NCBI RefSeq assembly: GCF_001625215.2
Contig: NC_030387.2
Coordinates: 40,385,606 to 40,449,605, forward strand
Source: Daucus carota subsp. sativus
Lineage: Eukaryota > Streptophyta > Magnoliopsida > Apiales > Apiaceae
Reading direction: 5' to 3'
Length of the DNA stretch: 64,000 nucleotides
A model generated the notes under the pieces. The model ran no database searches. It saw only the letters and a program-made list of their open reading frames with translations, and was not told the DNA's origin. This document shows positions 35,424 through 47,041 of the stretch, in pieces (position 1 is the stretch's first letter; every line of letters begins with the position of its first letter). Position numbers and translations under genes: made by a program.

Positions 35424-35431
35424 TAGATCAT
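35423..35431 (-). CDS. SAMDC tiny uORF (two codons)
   Basis: ATG-ATC-TAA immediately upstream of the small uORF; its last A is the first base of the small uORF's ATG, giving the one-base overlap that is conserved in plant SAMDC leaders. In the known model it lowers initiation at the small uORF when polyamines are low. Confidence 0.85.
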   Translation of the reverse strand: MI

Positions 35432-37377
35432 TCAAACACAAACTGCTAAAAACAAGGGAGCAAATTAGAACATGTATTCATGTAGCTACAAAGAGATCGA
35501 TAACACGAAATTCACAACCGTTTAATTCGTACAGTCACAACCAATATGGAAATGGGGAGGGGATTCTACTGGTAAACTCGAAAAGTACCCGAAAAAACAA
35601 AATTTCTGCAACAAAAATGAAAAACTTGACCAACTACTCTGATGAACAGAATTCAATTCCCACGGGAGAAACAATTTAACAAATTTCAGATTAATCAGAA
35701 GATTCCCAACCACAAAACTTCAACAGATTTATTGTGAACCTCTAGAACAAGATGATCCCTAGTAATTTGAAACCCTAGTAGCATCTTATATGTAATAATT
35801 TGCTTGACCATGTAAGAATTAGACCTCAGATCATGTTAAATCATGTTTAAATATCATTAAAAAGAGCTAATTATCATTAACATATAAAAATTAGACAAAC
35901 AAAAGGGCTCATAACTCATTCTCAAATTAAATGCAAAGAAACAGAAAACTTACAACAAAAGGGCTGTCACAAAAAAGCTAAATCTCCTCCAAAAAGAACT
36001 AGTACAAGATCAAACCCTGCAAATTACACAAATACATTAATAACAACAAAAAAAACAGAATTAATTGGGAAAAAGAAAAGATTGATAAAGAAACTGCATA
36101 CCAAGAAGATGGATTAATTATTTAAAAAAGTAGTGATAAAGCAGAGGATGTTCTCAAGTGTGTAAGGTTGTTTTGTTTGCGAGCACGGGAAGATATGCAC
36201 GGATGGGTGGCGTATTATATACACAGCATTGGGAATTGCAACTCGTTGTAGTTTCGCCGCGTGTTTTCTTGCGTGTCCGTGTCCAACTGTCGGGTCAAAC
36301 TGTCCGGTCTGTTTGGGCTCTGTTTGAGAGTACTAGTAAAAATTAGCGTATTATGCTCGATATCGTGAGCGAGTATTAAATTTTTATGCAATTTTGTAAG
36401 TAAATGAAAATTTTTTGCTCAAAAAGAAAAAGAAAAATGAAAGTACGTGGAAATTTTACTCCCTTTAAAAAACATTATAAATTTAATTGTGGTCATCTTG
36501 GTAGTGTGGTTTACAGAAGAAGTGAATACCAATCATTTAATAGATAAACGGGACATTTAATATCCATTCAGCGAAAAAATGTAATTCAGATTTTGATATA
36601 CAGGAATGTTGCAATATTATTTAACAGATAATAATGTATCCTGACTTTTTAATATACAAGATTGCCACAAAATTATTCAGGAAAAGATTATCTTATCCAA
36701 GGACTTTTTTCGTCGATATGTCCGTATCAAGTTAGCTGTATGGCAGTATCTGATTCTTGTATTAACTTTAATTTTTGTAACTTGTAAGCTATACTGAAGA
36801 TGCTACGAAACAATTCATCACTAAATATATGCGTCACCATCTCAAACATATATGAAAAAGTTATCAACCCAAATGCAAGTGAGATTATCTAGGAAGAGAA
36901 GTTTGGTACTCAAAAGGAAAGACTCACTACAATTTGAAATTCTCCACTCACAAATTCATGCACATTCACCGTTAATGTCACACTCAACATATACCAAATA
37001 TGCATCACTCGTAAAACACTGAACGTTTTTAAGGATAGAATATACGCAGACCTTACTCTTGCTTCGTAGACTCGGAAAGATCTCCAACAGACTATATAGA
37101 TACCAAAATCACCACTTTGAATCTTTGATCTCTTACCTTTACAGCTCAAACAGCTGAACTAGGTCGTGGTAACTAATACTTGACAGGGTGATACAAAATT
37201 ACAATAAGGTAGAAACACAATGGAAACTGGCACTGAATGATTTACGTGGAGATTTTCCTCAGGCGTCAACAACGCCTTCACCCAAACTTTCATTGTTTGT
37301 ATATTCACAGCGGGCTTTGCATCCACTTGATATTATATTCACAAGATGAGGGGCTCTGGTGGTCACAGTGGCTCCTC
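35432..37377. other. SAMDC leader/promoter and TBC 3' flank
   Basis: The SAMDC leader continues upstream to about 36150 with at least one further likely intron. Beyond 36360 the DNA is AT-rich with no gene up to the TBC stop codon. Confidence 0.5.
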
Positions 37378-40300
37378 CTAATTCACATGGGATTCAGCGA
37401 GCTTCCCATTTCTCTTTTGATAGTCCTGATTCAGTTCCTCCAGCCGCTTGGATACCTAAATTTGAACAACTTTAGATTAAAACATTTACAATTACCATCT
37501 ATTATACTTCCGTATATTTGTTTTTCGCAACATAGTACCTTGATTGAATAGGCCAATGGTAGTAGAGTATCTGGGTTCATCACATCCTCAGGAAAGTTGC
37601 GCAGAGCATGTATGAGTTTCTCAAAGGGCAATTTCAACTGATGAAAGACATAAAATGATTACAGAAAACATCCTTACAAATTATCTAACTTTAAAGGTAA
37701 ACGAGAATCTTTTTTTTTTTGAAGCAAATGAGAATCTTAAATACTCACCAGGTCATCATGGCAATATTTCAGAAGGGCCAGACCAACTTTAAAAACAATT
37801 TGCACACCCTGATCAGTGAAGCTGTGTTAGACTTCTGACCACCATTAGGGAATCTATCTTTGTTCACACTTTCTGTTAATTAAACAATTGTGTATACAGT
37901 GAAGTGGGATTGCATAGCAAGTACAAGATTACTCACCTCATAAAGAAAAACATCCCAAATTCGAAGAGCCAAAGGGAATGGGAAAGAATACGAGAATACA
38001 GTGATAAACCACTGGCTTGCGTACATACTAGGGTTTATCATTTCTTGAGTAAAATGTTCTCCTAACTTTGGCATGTGCTCCCGTACTAGTTGTTCAAACT
38101 GAGAAAGGTATTGTTGCACGAGAGGCAACCCCGGCTACCCCAAAACCAGAAAACCAGAAAACAAAAGTATTTTAGAAATGTAAATGGAAAATACAGTTGT
38201 AATTAAATAATATATAGTAGACTTGTTGTAGAAAAGATATTTATTAAAGAAGAGGGAAAAACTAAGCAACCATAACATATAAATATCATCTCTTACGAGT
38301 TTTTCAAGATAATTATAAGCATTGCCATCATAGCTTCCTAACATCACTTATCACTATCACATTATTGTATGAACATTTATCTAATAAGCAAAGCATATAT
38401 GTAACATTCCCTCGCTTGCAAAATAATTAAACTCCATAGGTTAACATCCATACTAAAGAAGATACTGCAGCTAAGCAAATTGATATTGCAGCATATGAAT
38501 TTTCAATATCATCAGTGAACTTTAAGTCTGAAATTTGCACCTGATGGACAAAGTCAAGGAACATTTTTTTTATAAAAAGATTCGAAACTATTAGAAAATG
38601 AGACCAGCTACCACACTTGTGGATCAAATTACAAAATATAGTGACATCAAATCAATGTGTTCTGGAGCTGAAAGAATTACCAAATATAACCCTTCCATAG
38701 GGGCATGAACAGCTCCTTTTAGCAATGCAACTATTAGCCAAAATGCATCTTCTTCGCACATATAAAGAAGCAGCAGACCAGCTAAAAAACCCATTCCCTA
38801 AAACAAATAGAATTTAGATGGTACACACCGACGTTTTTACAAAAGAAAAACAAAATCTCATCTAAGAAATAACCTGCACATATCCAACATCTCTGTCATA
38901 GACTGAGTATGCCTTTAACACGTTGTAAAGGGACCTCTGCCCAGGACCATGTCTTTGTTGGAAAAAAATATGCGAGGGGAACGTGCGAGAAATATCGCGA
39001 ATTATATCTAATTCTGAAGCTGAAGTCTCATAGAGAACAAGTTGCTGCAGCCAACCACATGAGACAAAAGAGGTATAAGAGGAAAACTAAGAGAGGGGGG
39101 GGGGGGGGGGGGGGGGCGCCTTGGAGTAAATAGAAAACGAAGAATAAGGATAAAGCAAATAACTCTAAACAGAAAAAGCATTAAAACTATCAAAAACCTT
39201 AGTATCTAGGCATCCAGCAGATATCGGGTGAGCACAAAGGGCAATGTAAAAAAAGATAAATGTTATCAGCACCATATATAAGTGTCCACCCAACTCTAAT
39301 TAATTTAACCAACCAAACAGCCAGAAAATATATGGATTCCATCAAAAACACAAGTTCAAAGGTAAAGGGACCTGAAATGTATCTATCATGCGTGATATGA
39401 TAAAAGTAAAATATCAATTCAAATTAAATGTCAGAGCTAGAGGATTGACAATTCTTGTGCTACTACTAGTCCAAGTTTTAGGAGTCAATGAAACACAAGT
39501 GGCCGAGCATATCAAGATACAAAATTAAACATGTAAACAACTTATTGGTCAATACTCTCACCCCCTGCTTACTTAAGAGCATTTTTTTTATTCTTTTAAT
39601 ACTGAGTAATTGTCTAAACAGGCAAACACGACTTAATGTGAACAAGTACAAACCCTTTAACTGTTAATATGGAAATACAATCTATGTAGACTAGGAGTAG
39701 ATACTCCGAAAACCGAAATTGAATTTTCTGAGAAAAGTCAAGAATAGTTGAAAGCCAAATTTTATAGTTTGTACTGCAAAATTCCAAAATGTGTGAAAAA
39801 GAAGCCATTCAAAAGTTATTACCATTAATTAAAAAGTGCCCAAAAATTCGTGTCTGTTTGGCATCTATGAAAATTGAACACATTAGTTTCACTTTATGGA
39901 AGTTACCTATTAATGAAAAAACTCCAACTAATATAAACAGCAGAATATTAAAATTAGCTTTACAGTAATGATTATCAGGAAAAGTCTGGTAAATATGTAA
40001 AAACAAGGTAAAAATATAACATTAGCTGAAATAAGAATGAGCATGAAACATTCAATATGAGTGGGAAGAACGAAATGTTGTTCACTATAAAGATGGAGGG
40101 TAGCAACTGTCTGGATAGGATACAAATTGTCTAAATAGTATAGGATGACAAATCTTTGGCAAGTTGTTTCATCAACTTTTAACAGTTCAAAGACAATATC
40201 AGGCATTAAGCTAATGCTAGATATATAAAGACAGCACACTGCGGTCACTGCTTAAACTTACTACACAACATTTTAATTTTTTTTACTTTCATTCTATAAG

Positions 40301-40990
40301 AACTAAACAATAAAGTAAACATAATCGTTAGCAAAAGTATAATTCAAATGTGAAAGGGATGATCACCTCATAAACCCCAGGATTCATTAACAGAAGGTCC
40401 CTACTTCCTGAGATCAACTGCCAAACAAGTCCTCTCAGACAATCAGGGACTCCTTTTCTAATCCGCCGTCTGACAACATGTGGTTTTCTTTTTACATAGT
40501 GCTTCCAATCACTGCCTCCCACTCCAATCATTTTCCGCCATTTTCTAATTCTCCTTTCCTCCCTGAAAATGCCTTTCTGGTTTAGTGAGCCGAGAAGCCA
40601 CAAGTACGTCACTACTAAAAATCTTAACCAATTGGGGTGGGTGGGTGTGCACACGCACGTGTATATGCATTGAAAGCTTGTAAAGAGGGGTGTAGGTTAA
40701 CTAGAGCCGGATACTTCAGACTATAACCTGGATATTAAAAAAATCTAACACTCTACGTAAGCAGGATATACGTTATCAGCTTGCATAACAAATTTATCAA
40801 AATGGATACAATTTCACACCATAACACTCAGTCAATTACCGAATCACGCTCACCTGTCATTCTCAAAGGCTGACCTGCTTTTACCTATAACATCAGCAGA
40901 CTTAACTTCCGGCTTCACAAATCCAAACCTATCTACTTTCACTAGCGGCATTGGTGTCAACTCTTCGTCATCCACGAACTTCTTTTCCAT
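37378..40990 (-). CDS. TBC-domain Rab GTPase-activating protein
   Basis: Eight exons, 40854-40990, 40367-40562, 38874-39044, 38681-38797, 37937-38134, 37749-37808, 37539-37637 and 37378-37455, all in phase, give 351 residues. The short N-terminus (MEKKFVDDEELTPM, RFGFVKPE) leads into EERRIRKWRKMIGVGGSDW and the TBC domain: GVPDCLRGLVWQLISGS, the catalytic-arginine motif DIIRDISRTFP, catalytic-glutamine motif VYDRDVGYVQGMG, MYASQWFITVFSYSFP and LRIWDVFLYEG. Both the Arg and Gln finger motifs are present, so it should be an active GAP for a Rab. It ends AESHVN. The start is chosen as the first ATG; the frame is open further upstream, so a longer N-terminus is possible. A likely non-coding first exon lies near 41900-41950. 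Confidence 0.88.
39095..39116 (+). repeat. Poly-G run of 22 in a TBC intron
   Basis: Uninterrupted run of 22 G in the AT-rich second intron of the TBC gene, followed by CGCC. On the transcribed (minus) strand it reads as poly-C. Such a run can form a G-quadruplex on the template strand and is also prone to length error. Confidence 0.95.
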
Positions 40991-43013
40991 ACCACTACTT
41001 CTTACGTAATCCAACTCCTCCAAAAGAATAAAAACACAACAACTTCCTAAACATAGTAGCTAAACCACAATCTCTGAAATAAACAACAAAAGCATAATTA
41101 CCACTTGCTAGATACGCATAAAGTACTAAAATCCAAATTTCTGTACACACCACGATTACATAACCGAACTGAAGCGATTTTCTCCAACCTAAAAGCTAAA
41201 CACACATAGTTAACAGCTCTAACAAAAAATAATACTCACAAATCCATCTATATAGCATTGTTAAATAGCAATCTAAATCGAATCAATGACAGCAACTCCT
41301 CCAAAAGAATAAAAACACGACAACTTTCTATTTTCTAAACATAGCAGCATATTCGCCAACACTTATACTCAAACTCACAATCTCCAAAATAAATAACCGA
41401 ATTATAATCACCACTTTCTAGATACACACACGCTACTAAACTCCAAATTTCTGCACACAACGCGATCACAAACCTTAACTAACACGATTTTCTCGAACCT
41501 CCAAGCTAAAAACACATAGTAAACAGCTCTAACAAATTAAAATACTCATCAAAAAATCAATATAAAATTGTTATACAGCAGTTACACGCAATCTAATCGA
41601 ATCAATGACAGCGAAAGTACAACGCAACGAACAAAACACGAAAAATCGGGCGAAAAGCTCGATGCTGATTAACGATTGCAAGATGCTATAAGACAAGCGC
41701 TATGCTCCAACAGATTGAATCAAACAATAGTTAAGCAAATTAACACAAAATGAGAGTAATTAAAAAAAATTAAATGATTTGGTGATTAGAGACATTGAAT
41801 TAGCAGCATCATCATATGAACAAGACTTGAGTTGATTAAATAAAATTAGCCCTAATTTCAGAGACGAGTGAATGAGTAGAGATATACATACATAGAATTG
41901 ATTCAGAGAAATGTGGATGGAGATGTTGAAATGTTTTGAATCTCATCGATCTTTTTACAAGTCACTGATCGATTTCGGAACGGAACTCTGCTCTTTTACT
42001 ATCGGCTGATGGTTTTACGTTTTTTTTTATTAAAGTTATTATTAAATTTTCCGGTCTTATAAAAAGTTCTGTTTAGTTTTCAATTAATTTTGTAAAAATT
42101 TCACCGAATTATCGATTACTTTTTTGTCTTATCATGCGTGGATATAATATAGTATATCTTCTTTAGAAATTTATTTTTAAATATTTTATAAATAAAAATT
42201 TATGATTAATATTTTTATAAAAAAATATCAAATTAATAATTGAAAATAATATTTCATGTTCACAAATTATTGTCTAATAAATCAAAATAACATGCGTGTA
42301 AATTGTAATGGACTAGAGGATCAAGATCATGGATGTACAGAACTTTTAGTGAATCTTTATATCTAAATATTATGAAAATTGGTTATAATTCAGAAATGAA
42401 AAAATAATTAATAATTATCATCATATGTTATTAAATATCATTTTAGGATCAAAATTTCTGCTTGATAGATAATTTTCAGCGGCTTCCATTTTCTTTTTTG
42501 AAATTAGTTTTACACAATTAATCACATCGATATCATTATATATCATAAATATAATACATTACATCAAAAACAGTATTATATATCATATAATTTTCTATTT
42601 TTGAACGTTATATATTACTATATATTAGAACTCATATAAGAATATAAATTAACGCCAAATAGCTAATATTTATGGACAAACAGCTTCATGTTCATCAATA
42701 CCTATCACTGGTGCATCATAATGGCTAGAAATAACATGCCAAATTATTCAGAGGTTGAATTTAAAATATAAGTTAAGTTTAGTAAGATCTTTTTACAGTA
42801 TTAATCACCTTTGAATTGATCCCTGTAATTCTCAACAACTTCCTAGTTCCTAGTATGATGGTCTAGACCAACCCTCAGTTTGTGAAACAGCTGACATCTG
42901 TCATGTCAATCCTTTGTTCACAGGACTCCTATATATTTCACATTGATCATTTCAACTAAAAAAAAGAACCTGAAACAATCTTTATTTTCTTCAAAAAATC
43001 GATTTTCAAGATC
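40991..43013. other. Bidirectional upstream region of TBC and the LEA-like gene
   Basis: Contains the TBC leader with a ~281-bp tandem duplication (listed), then AT-rich DNA from 42000 to 42700 and the short promoter of the LEA-like gene. No other gene. Confidence 0.55.
41013..41605. repeat. Tandem duplication in the TBC leader
   Basis: Two direct copies, about 41013-41293 and 41294-41605, offset 281 bp. Shared landmarks are CTCCTCCAAAAGAATAAAAA, CTAGATAC-CA, ACAGCTCTAACAAA and CGAATCAATGACAGC. They differ by scattered substitutions and small indels. The first copy abuts the TBC start region, so the duplication probably lies in the leader intron. Confidence 0.85.
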
Positions 43014-43604
43014 ATGAGTTCGAACTCAGCACAGCAGAGTATGAGCCAGCAGGAGACAGAGACCAAGGTGCAGGCTATGGTATGATGTTTTGATGTCAAA
43101 TGCTCACCATTTGCCTAGTTAGCGAAATTTGTAAAATTACCATATTTTTAAACTTATTTTCTAAAAATACGATTAAAGTTGCATATGTGATTGCAATACT
43201 GGTTGAAAGCAATTGAGGTTGCATATATGATTGCATCGCATTTTTAAAAATAAAATTTGCAACTCGGGTATTTTTGAAAAAAAACAGAATAAAATGATCT
43301 TGTGTTTATTTTGCAGCAAGAAAGGGACCAGTTGACGGACAAAGCTCTGTCGCAGCATGCCCAGAAATCAGCCTCTGAGGTCCGCTTCCAATTTTGTATT
43401 CCTCGACATCTGATTTTTAAGAAACCATGTACTACTAGTTTTTTGGATTGGGAACTTGTGTGTGCATTGGTATTTAAATTTATGTAGTTGACGGATTTTG
43501 CAAAACATGAACTTAAATCACATATGCAGGCTGTGGAGCAAGCCAAGGCTTCTGCAGACGGCACAACAGAAGCTGCTAAGAGCGCAACTGAGACGAACAA
43601 ATGA
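43014..43604 (+). CDS. Small LEA-like hydrophilic protein
   Basis: Three exons, 43014-43079, 43317-43379 and 43530-43604, give a 67-residue protein with no hydrophobic segment: MSSNSAQQSMSQQETE, TDKALSQHAQKSASE, AVEQAKASADGTTEAAKSAT and a final ETNK. Ala/Lys/Glu/Gln richness with an 11-mer-like AxxxAKxSAD pattern and the length resemble small LEA/KIN-type stress proteins; a LEA/KIN gene sits next to SAMDC in both Arabidopsis copies of this block (from memory). Function would be protection under dehydration or cold, but this rests on composition and place. Splice junctions are consensus and in phase. Confidence 0.65.
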
Positions 43605-45239
43605 AAGCAAGATATCTACAGCCTACATGCACTCTTCCGCGTTCTGACATCCATACAGCAATTTTATTTCGTCGTGCTAGGTTACTCGACTCTCTGATTA
43701 GTCATGTGTACAAAGTACAAGATTGAACCGTGACGAAGTATTGCTCCTGTAATATCAATCAAAATTTTGTTCCATTGATTTTAATTTTGATCTGCTGTCT
43801 AGATATATATTTCGAATTTCTGACTTAACATTTTTAAAAAGTAAAATTTTAATTTAATTGCTGGCGAAGTCTTTGTACATCTCGCCATTAATACACTCAA
43901 CTTCCGAGTGAGACATACTTGTAGACCGTACTTCAGTTCAAATCTGTTTCCAGTTTGTTCGGTAAATGCACTGTCTGTCCTAAACACATGGCCGTTAATG
44001 CCACTGATGATTATTTACCTCTGGTGTCATGTTTTTCCCCTTGATCAATTATCAGGGTCCTCACTTTCTGTATCGAAAACGACACATCAGTATCACTGTT
44101 CAATCTATCCATTAAGCAGTGCGGACCATGTATCAATTCCAAATTTTGTGCAGCATCTTTTGTGAAGAAGGTGGCAGGTTTGGTGCATTCTGGTGTGTTT
44201 TAACTTTCAATGGACCGAATGAGACATTTCAATAAACAAAACGCGGTGATCGCGACTGAACCAGCCCGCAGATTAAGGCCTCTGTCGTCTTCTCTCGCAT
44301 TAATTATTTTGTATTTTTTTTTATAAATTTATATCAAGATGAAATTGAAATTATTTTACCAGGAGCCTTCAATACAGTTAAACAAGTGATGGGCGTGCTC
44401 GAATATGACAAATGCCAATTAATTTGTGATGATGATAAGTTGCTATTACCTCGGGGGCTATTCGGTTTTCTAAATTTGTTCTTTTTGTCAAAAAATAGCA
44501 AGCTGCAGAGGGGGACCGAAAGAGGTAACTGTTTGATCCGCGTAATTTTCACTGTGTATGACGGGTTTAGTTACTAACTCGGGCTTTTGAAGCTCCGGAG
44601 ATTAGCCTATTTCTGAAAAATAAGATAAGTCGGAGTTTGTCTTGATGTCTCTGGTCACGACATTCAGTATCAAAGTTGCAGATGAGCGCCAAGGCGACGA
44701 GAATGATTAAAGTGTAACCAATCATGTCAGATTCCTAGTTGATAACATAGTGGGATTATCTTCACTTAATTGCGAGATAAGTTTTTAAAAAGATGCAATA
44801 AAGTTTTTACCTAAAGCACTTGGCCTAAAGACGCTTTATCAACTCATGACAAATAATCTTATTCCACGGACATGTTCGCAACATTGTTACTCAGTAGATT
44901 CTCACCCTGTGAATCATGAGATGGACTGATGGAGCCCCATCTGTAAACGAGTCGGATAAAGATGATTCTGATATCGAAAAGATATATGTGCAGATAATGA
45001 AAAGCAATATAGCACTTAACTCGTCACCTGGTCTAATGATATCTCCCTTGCTCCTTTCCCGGGATGCATAAGCATAACACGTAATTATATGTAACACGAG
45101 CTAAGCCTATAACACATAATTACTTACCAGAAGACCAAATTTAGCGGTATCATTCTGTAAATCTAGTGTGTATACTTTATCACATAATCTAAAAATCGAC
45201 AATAATGCGGCCCAAGCTATTTTTGGATGATGTGCATTG

Positions 45240-45640
45240 TCCTGCTCTTCGACGAACCCCATAACATGTGTCACCTGTACTAGTTGTTTTCCTTCGGGAC
45301 CTGGTCGGCCATTTGTTATCCGAGGCTCGAGATTGCATTGAGTTTTACCTAGGAACGTTAATTTATTTCAGAATTCTGATTCTGCCATGCCGTTTGTTAC
45401 AATTAATATGATCCTGGTATGTCTTCCTCTCAACAGTTTGAGGTTTTAGGAGAATTGGTCACTTAACATGGTATCAGAGTTCAGACTCACGGTACAGAAA
45501 TAATGAGTCGACAAGGAAGAAATCGTCATTAGTCACTCGAATGCTCTTGGTCAGAGAACGCAGCCTAAGAAGTAGTAACACACTACAGAATCTAAGTTCA
45601 GATTCCATTTTCTCAGTTTTGGGATTTAATGGTAAAAAAA
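45240..45640 (+). mobile_element. LTR-retrotransposon fossil, old and broken
   Basis: TGGTATCAGAG at 45469-45479 matches the usual initiator-methionine tRNA primer-binding site of plant LTR retrotransposons and directly follows a stretch ending ACTTAACA, as the 3' end of an LTR would. No gag or pol coding region is recognisable around it. Limits are approximate and the superfamily cannot be told; it looks old and broken. Confidence 0.4.
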
Positions 45641-46024
45641 ATGCTATGCGACAAGTATGACCAGCTGTTTCTAGTTTAACACAGGTAAAATGATGTTCAT
45701 TTTGTACTATTAAAGAAGCTTGATCTTTTCTTATGTTGTGTCAATTTTTCCTCTTATTTGGTCCTGGTGTGTTTGGCCTTTATAGATACATATGATCTGC
45801 TCAAATTATCCCCTTCACATGGCTGATGGCTAAGCTGGTTTTTGCTTGTTTGGACAGACAGCTCTTGTTTTCAGCGGTGGAATTACTATTTATTATGACT
45901 CGGATGAAATCTGAAACAATTATTTTTCTCTAATTTTTCGAGATTAGTCGGGACTAAAATTAAAAGAATGTAATGAATTTGAAGAATAAATCACGAATGA
46001 AAATATCGAAATTTGTAAATTTTT

Positions 46025-46115
46025 TGACTCGGCTTAAGAGTTTATTCTCTGTCGTCCCGACTCCCGTCATGGATTCGGCACTGGCTCATCCCGATAATTT
46101 GTTAGAACATATACG
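46025..46115 (+). repeat. Degenerate tRNA-derived SINE copy
   Basis: Aligns with the SINE at 49592 in the blocks AAGAGTTTAT-CTCTGTCGTCCC, GGATTCGGCACTGGCTCA and TTAGAACATAT, with many substitutions. Box B is damaged. It is an older member of the same family. Confidence 0.6.
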
Positions 46116-47041
46116 TATTTGTAAAGAAAAAAAAAAGATGTATGATAACTATAAAACATTAAAAATCTAGAGACTTGCTATTGTTTAGTAACATTCTTGA
46201 ATTCATGCACCAAATATGGTCATAGGAGAAGGTAACCATGTATAACTCTATAAGCCACAATTTGGGACTGTAATGGATGGCTAAACTCAGGGAATGTTAA
46301 GATTCTTTAGTGCCCCCGGTAAAACCAACCCCATATGTATGTCGCTTTAATACAAACCATAAACATAAAAACATCATTACCATTCTCTAAGTTTGAATAG
46401 CCCAATAGATCCAGCAGGACAGCAACAAATAAAGCACAGTTTTCTAACCAATACTCATGAATATTAAAATGCCGAATAAGCATAGTTTTTGCATATAGCA
46501 GAAATGTAGGAATTGGACTTCATCGATGAACATGTGGAACAAAGATTGGTCAAAAATTAATTAGACTGATTTGTGAGTAATTGAATGATTAATTGATTAA
46601 TAATCAAAGATTATATCATTCAACGTGTTCGGAGATTAATCACCTGATTTTTAGAACAATTACATACCGTTTCGTGTAATAAATTTTCTTGAATACATTT
46701 TTTATAAGAATTTTATATTTATTTATTAACAAGAAAGTAATTTTTATTGGCAAAACCGCAAAACTGACCCCAGTGACAGTGCATGCTGCTTCTTTTTCTA
46801 CTACACAGACTGAGTTGAGTGCTTTTTCTAGGCAAAGACTGCAGTGAAATGGATTTTTGCTATGATGAGCTAAAAGTGGCTTGTGATGATGTTAATCATT
46901 TGAGTTCTGTTCATTTTAAACATGCTCACCACTCTAGATAAGAAGGTTTTGGCCTCTTAGATTCTGTGTATCTATAGCTTTAAGGCTTTTAGATTCTGTG
47001 TGTCTATAGATTATAGGCTAGAACTCATTTCTCTGAATAAG

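Larger units (their letters stand above)
43605..47041. other. Gene-free stretch between LEA-like gene and NIK
   Basis: Mixed sequence with no convincing host gene. It contains an LTR-retrotransposon trace with a primer-binding-site motif near 45469 and a degenerate SINE copy near 46025-46115 (both listed). The last 200 bp carry repeats of CTTTTAGATTCTGTGT close to the NIK start. Confidence 0.55.

Noticed and set aside
38427-38627. Possible extra TBC exon on the minus strand
   Set aside because: Exons at 38681-38797 and 37937-38134 join in phase exactly as in homologs; no domain part is missing between them.
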